From Streptomyces sp. NRRL S-646 (lineage in GTDB: Bacteria > Actinomycetota > Actinomycetes > Streptomycetales > Streptomycetaceae): 64,000 nt of DNA. Every line of letters begins with the position of its first letter. Position 1 is the first letter of the stretch. Location of the stretch: assembly GCF_000720765.1 (NCBI RefSeq), contig NZ_JODC01000022.1, positions 1-64,000 of the forward strand, written 5' to 3'. A program made the translations under genes and the position numbers. A model generated the notes under the pieces. That model ran no database searches. It was given only the letters and a program-made list of their open reading frames with translations, and was not told the origin of the DNA. Of this stretch, positions 58,186-64,000 are shown one piece after another.

Positions 58186-59310
58186 CTACGGTGCGACCGA
58201 AGTGAAGTCCGTGAACCCGCTCGGATCGTGCCGCCCGAACGAGCCGTGCTCGAAGATGCCGTGGCCCGTCCGGCCGTCCAGCCGGAAGCGGGCGGCATGA
58301 TCGGTGACCCCGTAGGCGGCCAGGGCGTGCGGCTGCGTCAGGTCCTACGTACGGCGGTCCGTCCAGCCGCGGCCGCGCCAGGTGCCGTGCTGCCAGTCGT
58401 CGGCGGGCGGGTAGCCGGCCCCGATCGCGAGCGGCGAGGAGGTGAGGATCTCGACCTCAAGCTCCTGCGGTTTGCGCGGGTCGCCGAGATGGATGAGGGC
58501 GCGTTCGGGGTGACGGGTGCCGGGGCGGTAGGTGATTTCGGGGACGGGCCAGCCGAGTTGGCGGTCACGGCGGCTCCCACTGATGTGTGACATACCACTG
58601 GAATGGACCAGGGTGGCGTCGTTCAGAGTGCGGTACCCGTCCGCATCCTCCTGGACGATCACCATCAGAAACCGGTCCCCGAAGCGCACCGGGCACCAGA
58701 GCCAGTGGAAGCCCTCGGTCGGGTGCTCCTCCGCCAGGCGCCCGCCCTCCTCCCCCGGTATGGGCCGCACTCCCCAACTGCGGTCGCGGGTGCCGGTCCA
58801 CCCGCCGGCGGTGACCCGGAACTCCTCGCCCGCGGCACGGATCACGCCCTCCACGCCGCCCGCCTGGACGAAGCGGCGCCCTTCGAGGGTGAGGCGGTCC
58901 CCGCGGCGCTGGAGGTGGTGGGGTTCCCACAGGGCGGGGAAGCCGGCGGTCCAGGTGAGGTCGTACGACAACAGGTCGTCGTCACCCACCAGCCGCAGTC
59001 GCCGCAGTGGCTCCTCGACCTCGATCCTGAGCGGGCCGACGGCGAGCCGCATACGGTCCTCACCGAGGGCGTCCGAGGCGCGCACCGCGTGCAGCGAGTC
59101 CCCGGTCCGCAGGGTCGCGTACGCGTCGATCACGCCGAGGTTGGGGTAGACCCCGAGGCCCACGATGAGCAGGGCGCGCCCCTCGTGGTCGAGGACGTGG
59201 AAGATACAGCGGTCGTAGGCGTTCCGGTCCCCGGTCGCCACGTGCTTCATGGACAGCGGGACCTGGTGCACGGGGTACTCGTCGAGTGGTACGGGGCGGT
59301 CGTCGGCCAC
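58186..59310 (-). pseudogene. Conserved DUF7064-like gene interrupted by an in-frame amber codon
   Basis: The frame opens at GTG 59310 (after AGGGAGG) and runs 321 codons to a TAG at 58345-58347. It then continues in the same frame for 52 more well-formed codons (DLTQPHALAAYGVTDHAARF ... GFTDFTSVAP) to TAG 58186-58188. The post-stop part keeps GC-rich third positions and ends naturally 12 bp before the kinase gene. The intact product would be a roughly 374-aa lipocalin/beta-rich protein often found beside APH-type kinases. One base change from TAC or TGG would explain the amber. Function unknown. Confidence 0.75.
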
Positions 59311-59336
59311 GCCAAACCTCCCTGGAGACGGCTGGG

Positions 59337-59351
59337 CTGACGGTACGTCAG
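59337..59351. promoter_or_regulatory. Second CTGACG-N3-CGTCAG operator
   Basis: CTGACG GTA CGTCAG sits 27 bp upstream of the GTG of the interrupted gene, and has the same two arms as the site at 12338. It probably controls the interrupted gene plus the kinase-like gene. Confidence 0.6.
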
Positions 59352-59449
59352 ACAGCTGGCGGAGGCCAGAGGGGGAGCCGGACGTCCGGGAACTCACGCT
59401 CGATTCCACGGATGGGTGACCTGTCCGCCTACCTCCGCGTTGCCCAGGT

Positions 59450-59698
59450 ATGACCCCCACCTATTCCGTGATCGGGCGTCAGCGCCGCGTGTTCGTTCCA
59501 CCGCCCGAAGGAACGGTTGTGCCGGTGCCGCCGCACCTGCAGGATCCGCCGATCTACCGCGATCTGATGCGCGCCTGGGCCGACCGGGGCCGCACCCTGC
59601 CGGGCCGCCACGACCCGGAGTGGATCAGGCTGGCGGCCCCGCAGGTCACCAGAGGCCAGTTCAGCGCGTTTCAGGACCCGCAAGGTGACGGGCGATGA
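59450..59698 (+). CDS. Small hypothetical protein
   Basis: 82 aa, proline-rich start (MTPTYSVIGRQRRVFVPPPE) and a compact helical middle (IYRDLMRAWADRGRTLPGRH). Codon use is Streptomyces-like. The ribosome site is weak and the last 38 bp overlap the antisense end of the acyl-CoA dehydrogenase gene, so it may be spurious. Function unknown. Confidence 0.5.
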   Translation: MTPTYSVIGRQRRVFVPPPEGTVVPVPPHLQDPPIYRDLMRAWADRGRTLPGRHDPEWIRLAAPQVTRGQFSAFQDPQGDGR

Positions 59699-60869
59699 CC
59701 ATCCGCTGGATCTGGTTGGTGCCCTCGACGATCTGCAGCACCTTGGCCTCGCGCATATAGCGCTCGACCGGGAAGTCCGCGGTGTAGCCGTATCCGCCGA
59801 GGACCTGGACGGCGTCCGTGGTCACCTTCATCGCGGTGTCCGTGCAGTGCAGCTTGGCCATGGCCGCCTGCTTGGCGAACGGCCGCCCCGCGTCGCGCAG
59901 CCGCGCAGCCGCCAGATAGAGGGCCCGGCCCGCCTCGATCTGGGTGGCCATGTCGGCGAGCATGAAGCGCAGCCCCTGGAAGTCGGCGATGGGCCGCCCG
60001 AACTGCAGCCTCCCGGTGGCGTACGCGACCGCCTCGTCCAGCGCCGCCTGGGCGAGGCCGATCGCACAGGCGGCGATGCCGAGCCGGCCGGAGTCGAGCG
60101 CGGCCAGGGCGATCGCGAAGCCCTGGCCCTCCTCGCCGATGCGCCGCTCGTCCGCCACCCGCACGCCGTCGAGGTGGACCTGCGCCGTGGGCGAGCCCTT
60201 CATCCCCATCTTCTTCTCGGGCACCGCACCGCTCAGACCCTCGGCATCGCCCGGGACCAGGAAGGCGGTGATGCCGCGAGGTCCCTCCTCCCCCGTACGG
60301 GCCATGACCGTGTAGAAGTCGGCGATCCCGCCGTGCGTGATCCAGGCCTTGGTCCCGGTGATCACCCAGTCTCCCCCACTCTCGGCTTCGCTCGAGCGGG
60401 AGGGGCCCCCATCGTCGCGCACCGCCTTCGTGCGAAGAGAGGCGGCATCGGAGCCTGACGACGGCTCGGACAGGCAGTAGGCGCCCAGCAGGCCGCCGCC
60501 CAGCATCGTGGGCAGGTGCTCGACCTGCTGTTCCTTGGTGCCGTACGCGGCGAGCGCGTAGGAGGCGAGCGTGTGCACGCTGACGCCGAGGCCGACGGTG
60601 AGGCGCGCCGCGGCGAGCTCTTCGAGGACCTGGAGGTAGACCTCGTAGGGCTGGTCGCCGCCGCCGTACTCGGAGTCGTACGGCAGACCGAGCAGTCCCG
60701 ACTCCGACAGCAACGTGAAGACCTCGCGCGGGAAGCGTCCGGCGTCCTCCTCCTCGGCCGCCTTCGGAGCGATCTCGCGCTGGGCGATGTCGCGGACGAG
60801 CGAGATCAGATCCCGGGCCTCGTCCGTGGGCAGTTGACGGTCCACCGGCTGCGGGGCGCGGTCGGGCAT
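59661..60869 (-). CDS. Acyl-CoA dehydrogenase
   Basis: 402 aa flavoenzyme. Family signatures GAYCLSEPSSGSDAASLRTK and ITGTKAWITHGGIADFYTVM mark the FAD/substrate region. QLQVLGGYGYTADFPVERYM-type sequence near the C-terminus is followed by IVEGTNQIQ, which places the catalytic Glu. Between residues 150 and 165 it carries about 12 extra residues (GGPSRSSEAESGG) encoded by a repeat-like GC-rich element, in frame, in a surface region. ATG 60869 lies behind GGAGGAG. Confidence 0.92.
   Translation of the reverse strand: MPDRAPQPVDRQLPTDEARDLISLVRDIAQREIAPKAAEEEDAGRFPREVFTLLSESGLLGLPYDSEYGGGDQPYEVYLQVLEELAAARLTVGLGVSVHTLASYALAAYGTKEQQVEHLPTMLGGGLLGAYCLSEPSSGSDAASLRTKAVRDDGGPSRSSEAESGGDWVITGTKAWITHGGIADFYTVMARTGEEGPRGITAFLVPGDAEGLSGAVPEKKMGMKGSPTAQVHLDGVRVADERRIGEEGQGFAIALAALDSGRLGIAACAIGLAQAALDEAVAYATGRLQFGRPIADFQGLRFMLADMATQIEAGRALYLAAARLRDAGRPFAKQAAMAKLHCTDTAMKVTTDAVQVLGGYGYTADFPVERYMREAKVLQIVEGTNQIQRMVIARHLAGPETR
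60370..60411. repeat. GC-rich repeat element inside the acyl-CoA dehydrogenase gene
   Basis: The plus strand reads CTCCCCCACTCTCGG then CTTCGCTCGAGCGGGAGGGG. I recall this as a common Streptomyces small repeat normally found between genes. A diverged copy of the same element lies in the C39-like protease gene at 63612-63648, in the opposite orientation relative to coding. Here it adds whole codons. Confidence 0.65.
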
Positions 60870-61323
60870 GGCGACGCTCTCCTCCCTGTTCGGGCACATC
60901 GGCCGACGCGCGCCTTGGGTGGGGGCGGCTCCGCCGGGTCTTCCTGGGGCCGGCCGATGCTCGCCCTCCCGGGTCTCGGAAGCTGCTGACCAGCGGCTGC
61001 GCTGTGAGTATGCCCGATTGGAGGCATCCCGTCACCAGTTAACGACCGCTTACTTCAAGAATATCCCGGCCACTCGCTGCACGCGATGTTCAGCGGAATG
61101 TGACGCACGGCTGGGACTTGCGCGAGCGGCGGCCTCGGCGACGAGCGCCGAGCTCAAGGACCTCGGCGCGACGAAGATGACGTACAAGAGCCGGCAGGGT
61201 CCGGGCGGTACGTACTTCTGGGAGGGCAGCGGTGGCACCGCGGCCGGTGAGCCGATCACGGCGGTCGACTGGCCGCAGGAGTACGGTGGTTGAGGCGGGG
61301 ACGCGGGAGCCTTCGCCCCTCGC
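60870..61323. other. Intergenic region between acyl-CoA dehydrogenase and TetR genes
   Basis: 454 bp. The AT-richer part around 61037-61065 (AGTTAACGACCGCTTACTTC) looks like a TetR-type operator or promoter for the leftward acyl-CoA dehydrogenase. From about 61141 to 61293 a plus-strand frame has well-formed codons ending at TGA 61291-61293 (see the separate entry). Confidence 0.45.
61177..61293 (+). CDS. Possible very small protein or gene fragment
   Basis: The frame reads SAELKDLGATKMTYKSRQGP then GGTYFWEGSGGTAAGEPITA and VDWPQEYGG, which looks like a real compact protein with aromatic residues and good codon use. No ATG/GTG occurs upstream of the internal ATG 61177 except far away, and no convincing ribosome site exists. 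An ACG codon at the natural beginning (TSAELK) could be a lost start. Either a 38-aa product from 61177, a non-standard start, or a relic. Confidence 0.35.
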   Translation: MTYKSRQGPGGTYFWEGSGGTAAGEPITAVDWPQEYGG

Positions 61324-62019
61324 TCAGGTGTCGCGGCGGGCCGGGGCCGGAGTGGGGTAGGCCGGGTCCAGTTCCTCGATGGCACGCATGGCGCCGCCGA
61401 GCTGCTTGACCAGGAGTTCGCGCATCTGTTCACGGGACAGCTGAGGGCGGTCGATCCAGTCGAGAGTGGCGCCCTCCACACCGCACACCCAGGCGAACAG
61501 GCCCATGCGGGCGAGCGGGGCGATGTCCGTGCGGCCGTACGCCCCTTCGGCGACCGTCGCCACGATCGCCTCACGCACGCCGTCCCGGATGGCGTGCACC
61601 TCGGCATCGAAGCCGACGCCGCCGCTGACGACCGCACGGAAGGCGGCCTGGTTGTGCTCGGCGTAGCGCAGATAGCCCTCCATGGTGCGATGGACCCGGT
61701 CCAGCTGCTCCAGTTCGATCTCGCTCGCCGCGAACGTGACCAGATCGGCGACCGAATCGTTGATGATCGCCAGGTAGTAGCCGCGCTTGGACTGGAAGTA
61801 GTAGTAGATCAGCCCCTTGGCGACATGCGCCTGCCGTGCGATGTCGTCCATCGAGAGCGCGTCGTACGACCTGTCGGCGAACAACTTCCGCCCGATGGCG
61901 ATGAGTTCGGCTCGGCGCGCCAGCGAGCGCTCGGTGCCGCGCGCCCGGGGACGGGTGGCGTCGCTCTGTTCGCTGATCTTCAATTTCGACCCTGGTCTCG
62001 GGCAGGCTGTTCGGGACAT
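61324..62019 (-). CDS. TetR-family transcriptional regulator
   Basis: 231 aa. The N-terminal helix-turn-helix (RRAELIAIGRKLFADRSYDA; MDDIARQAHVAKGLIYYYFQ) is clear; the C-terminal ligand domain is unspecific. Located upstream of acyl-CoA dehydrogenase on the same strand, so it probably regulates it and itself. An inverted repeat GACAT-N7-ATGTC (62015-62031) overlaps the ATG at 62019. A TTG at 61983 is an alternative start. It is also a candidate for the CTGACG/CGTCAG sites. Confidence 0.9.
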   Translation of the reverse strand: MSRTACPRPGSKLKISEQSDATRPRARGTERSLARRAELIAIGRKLFADRSYDALSMDDIARQAHVAKGLIYYYFQSKRGYYLAIINDSVADLVTFAASEIELEQLDRVHRTMEGYLRYAEHNQAAFRAVVSGGVGFDAEVHAIRDGVREAIVATVAEGAYGRTDIAPLARMGLFAWVCGVEGATLDWIDRPQLSREQMRELLVKQLGGAMRAIEELDPAYPTPAPARRDT

Positions 62020-62106
62020 CCGCAGTATGTCAGAACAACCACGTCCACTCGTTCGAGTCGGGTCGACGAGTGGCCGCAGGGAGGGCGGGGTCCCGCCTGC
62101 GTCAGA

Positions 62107-62244
62107 TCACAGCAGGCCGAGCTGGGTGACAAGCATCGCGAGGACAATGACGAGGGTCCAGCCCATGACGTGCTCGAGGATCTTCGGGCCGTCGTTCCCG
62201 GGGCCGCCGGTGCGGCTGCGGGCGGCGGCAGAGTGTGCGGTCAT
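62107..62244 (-). CDS. Small single-pass membrane protein (SCO-type hypothetical)
   Basis: 45 aa. A hydrophilic N-terminus (MTAHSAAARSRTGGPGNDGP) leads to one transmembrane helix (GWTLVIVLAMLVTQLGLL). The Gly/Asn/Asp linker and helix look deliberate rather than random. The ribosome site is modest (GAGACGCC). No known function. Confidence 0.6.
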   Translation of the reverse strand: MTAHSAAARSRTGGPGNDGPKILEHVMGWTLVIVLAMLVTQLGLL

Positions 62245-62337
62245 GGCGTCTCGCTGAGGTCGGGCGTGCGGTGGACTCCCCCCTGGGTTCTGTCCACCTT
62301 GCCAGCCGAAGCGGCTTTTGCGGCGGAGACGTTGGTC

Positions 62338-62377
62338 ACAGGCGAAAGACCCCGGTTTCCCGCGGCCTTTCGCCTGT
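62338..62377 (-). terminator. Terminator after the C39-like protease gene
   Basis: An 11-bp perfect stem (ACAGGCGAAAG and complement) with an 18-nt loop begins 4 bp past the protease stop codon. Confidence 0.8.
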
Positions 62378-62380
62378 CGT

Positions 62381-63769
62381 TCAGCGCACGCCGACCACCG
62401 CGAGCGCCTTGCGCTGGCGGGGTGTGGGCCGGGCCGGGAAGTACAGGTAGCAGACGCCGCCGGTGCCGGAGACGACCTTGCCGGAGGCGTTGTACCGCTT
62501 GGTCCTGAGCCAGATGTTCTCCCACTCGCGCCGCTTGTAGACACGGCGCACCGCGTCGTCGCTCGGCGAGAACGGGTCATTGGCGATCACGTCGCCGTCG
62601 GCGGTGAAGCCGATGACGGTCATCAGGTGCCCCGCGGTGCCGTAACCCGCCCCCGTCAGCTCCCCCTTGAGGAACGACTGGGACGTTATGGCCGGGATGC
62701 CGGCCGCGATCAGTGTCTCCAGGTCGGTGAGCGAGCCGAGCCGCGTGACCACGCCCTGCAGGTCCTTGTACGTGGCTGCGTAGGCGGCGTTGAACGGCCA
62801 GTTGCCGCAGCCCTCGTACTGGTAGTCGTAGGTGAAGCGGGCCGCGTGGTCGACCTGCGGGTCGGCGTAGCTCGGGTCCACCCAGGCCAGTTGCTCCGGG
62901 GTGAGCCGGCCGCCCCAGTACTCGATGATCATCTGTGAGGAGGTGGGGCTGCACCAGGCCTCGCCGCCGTTGTCGTACTCGGGATACTGGCCCTTGTGGA
63001 TCTCCTGCGAGTAGCGCGGGACGATCAGTTCCTTGGCGAGGCCGGGCGTGGAGGCCGGGACGGTGAAGCGGTCGGGGATGTCCGAGCCCATCGCGCCGAG
63101 CCGCCACACGGTGGGGCTGAGCTTGGTGCCGGGCTTGCGGTAGAGGGTGAGGCGGAGACGGTACGAGACCAGGCGCAGGCCGGTCGTCGCGTCGTCGATG
63201 GCGAACGTGTCCGTCCAGATGGCGCTCTTGCCGTCCTTCTGGTCGTCCACCGAGGTCCGCTTGATGTCCTGGTCGCCCGCCGCCCAGCGGCCCATCACGT
63301 ACCAGGGGGTCTCGGTGCCGTCGGAGTACGTGCCGTGCAGTTCGACCTGGAGCCAGGTGCCGGCCGGGGTGTGTGCGTTCCAGGAGGCGATCACCTCGGT
63401 GGCGGGGACGCGGAGCCGGTGGACGGGGGACGTCCAGGTCGCGTACTCCCAGGCGGCGGTCGTGCCGGTGTGCGGGTCGGTGTAGTCGGTGGTGCCGGCG
63501 GGGGTGGCGATCACCACGCCGGGGCGGGCGCCCGCGACGGCACGGGTGCCGTGCGCGGCGCCGGCGCGCCAGTCCTGGTACGAGGTCCAGGAGCGGTGGT
63601 CGACGGTGGGAGTTCCCCCGCTCGGGCGAAGCCCGGGCTGGGCGAGGGGCGGAGCCACGGCGGCCTCCTCGGCGTCGGCCACGTCGGCGGTGAGGGCGGA
63701 GCCCGCCACAGCGGCGGCCACCGCGGCGGCGAGGACGGTTCTGCGGGACGGCTGTTCGGCTCTGCTCAT
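62381..63769 (-). CDS. Exported C39-like cysteine peptidase
   Basis: 462 aa. The N-terminus SRRTVLAAAVAAAVAGSALT is a twin-arginine-like signal peptide, cleavage near ADA-E at about residue 33. A beta-rich region (60-260) precedes a C39-like papain-fold domain: the nucleophile in EAWCSPTSSQMIIEYWGG and the histidine in TAGHLMTVIGFTADGDVIAN. ATG 63769 is preferred; the frame runs further. Near residue 45 a GC-rich repeat-derived segment (AQPGLRPSGGTP) sits in frame. Substrate unknown. Confidence 0.88.
   Translation of the reverse strand: MSRAEQPSRRTVLAAAVAAAVAGSALTADVADAEEAAVAPPLAQPGLRPSGGTPTVDHRSWTSYQDWRAGAAHGTRAVAGARPGVVIATPAGTTDYTDPHTGTTAAWEYATWTSPVHRLRVPATEVIASWNAHTPAGTWLQVELHGTYSDGTETPWYVMGRWAAGDQDIKRTSVDDQKDGKSAIWTDTFAIDDATTGLRLVSYRLRLTLYRKPGTKLSPTVWRLGAMGSDIPDRFTVPASTPGLAKELIVPRYSQEIHKGQYPEYDNGGEAWCSPTSSQMIIEYWGGRLTPEQLAWVDPSYADPQVDHAARFTYDYQYEGCGNWPFNAAYAATYKDLQGVVTRLGSLTDLETLIAAGIPAITSQSFLKGELTGAGYGTAGHLMTVIGFTADGDVIANDPFSPSDDAVRRVYKRREWENIWLRTKRYNASGKVVSGTGGVCYLYFPARPTPRQRKALAVVGVR
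63612..63648. repeat. GC-rich repeat element inside the C39-like protease gene
   Basis: The minus strand reads CTCGCCCAGCCCGG then GCTTCGCCCGAGCGGGGGAA, aligning with most of the element at 60370-60411. It lies in the linker after the signal peptide and keeps the frame open. Confidence 0.6.
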
Positions 63770-63810
63770 GGGCGGAACGACCCCCAGGTGTCCGAGTCGG
63801 GCAGGTCCAA

Positions 63811-63837
63811 ATGCACAGTTGCGCTGCATTGTTGTGC
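63811..63837. promoter_or_regulatory. Nested inverted repeats before the C39-like protease gene
   Basis: ATGCA/TGCAT (63811-63829) and GCACA/TGTGC (63813-63837) interleave 42-68 bp upstream of the start codon. A candidate operator or promoter region; no factor assigned. Confidence 0.4.
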
Positions 63838-63934
63838 GCCAACTATGGCCGCGGACAGAACCTCCTGCCAGCACTTCGGCCCATGCCACGCCCACGAATA
63901 TTGGTCTGAACCACTGACGTGACCTGCTGGGCAG

Positions 63935-63970
63935 CCGGGCCCGGCGCACGCGGACGCGCGCCGGGCCCGG
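63935..63970 (-). terminator. Terminator of the gene at the right edge
   Basis: A perfect 13-bp GC-only stem with a 10-nt loop (63948-63957) lies 3 bp beyond the stop codon of the gene entering from the right. Confidence 0.85.
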
Positions 63971-63973
63971 GGC

Positions 63974-64000
63974 TCAGATCAGGTCCATCGCCGCGACCTC
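63974..64000 (-). CDS. C-terminal end of a gene entering from the right
   Basis: Only eight codons (EVAAMDLI) and a TGA are inside the window. The frame and following terminator suggest a real gene; the product cannot be identified. Confidence 0.5.
   Translation of the reverse strand, partial: EVAAMDLI

Overview
The window is a stretch of a Streptomyces-type actinobacterial chromosome. It is GC-rich throughout, with GC-rich third codon positions, frequent GTG starts and ATGA stop/start overlaps. It carries several Streptomyces hallmarks: crr-ptsI with a DasR operator, a conservon (cvn) signalling operon, smeA-sffA sporulation genes, rbpA with a SigR-type promoter, and a polyprenyl-phosphate mannosyltransferase. 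The gene content and order resemble the S. coelicolor region around SCO1390-SCO1433; this is from memory, as no alignment was run. No transposase, integrase, phage gene, CRISPR array or tRNA was seen.

Layout. 1-420: the leader of an rRNA operon running left out of the window, then a DasR site. 422-2620: PTS genes crr and ptsI. 2700-14007: accessory metabolism (an MFS pump with a divergent MocR regulator, acetoacetyl-CoA synthetase, GH31 glucosidase, Nudix hydrolase, VanX-type dipeptidase, a DUF35/thiolase pair). 14114-17760: a degenerate EAL-CBS-GGDEF protein, a 35-codon ORF resembling the end of GlpF, and glpK. 17837-25849 (minus): a conservon A-B-C-D whose C and D genes are separated by a 1209-aa 5-oxoprolinase/hydantoinase. 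26841-33964 (minus): a three-gene operon encoding a giant SMC-like ATPase and two partner proteins, with the look of a MukBEF/Wadjet-type condensin but no nuclease subunit. 34123-39380: a GntR regulator diverging from a transporter, DUF1445 and pxpABC 5-oxoprolinase operon. 39447-44890: SGNH hydrolase, two GT4 glycosyltransferases, HEAT and ankyrin proteins. 45151-47050: smeA-sffA. 47097-51508: MocR/YczE, a glycerophosphodiesterase, an Atg22-like MFS. 51776-53698: rbpA, fxsA, ppm1. 54236-63769: amidohydrolase, Lrp regulator, a kinase-like/lipid-catabolism pair (one gene broken by an amber codon), acyl-CoA dehydrogenase, TetR, and a secreted C39-like protease.

Four observations stand out. (1) The 12-bp alternating purine-pyrimidine palindrome CACGCGCGCGTG occurs 11 times exactly, in several reading frames and between genes, against a rough chance expectation well below one. 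(2) The SMC-like operon lacks the usual Walker B glutamate and has no JetD gene. (3) A 15-bp operator, CTGACG-N3-CGTCAG, sits upstream of two separate lipid-catabolism-like loci about 47 kb apart. (4) Two related GC-rich repeat elements lie in frame inside two unrelated genes. All gene names rest on motif recognition by eye; no database search was possible.
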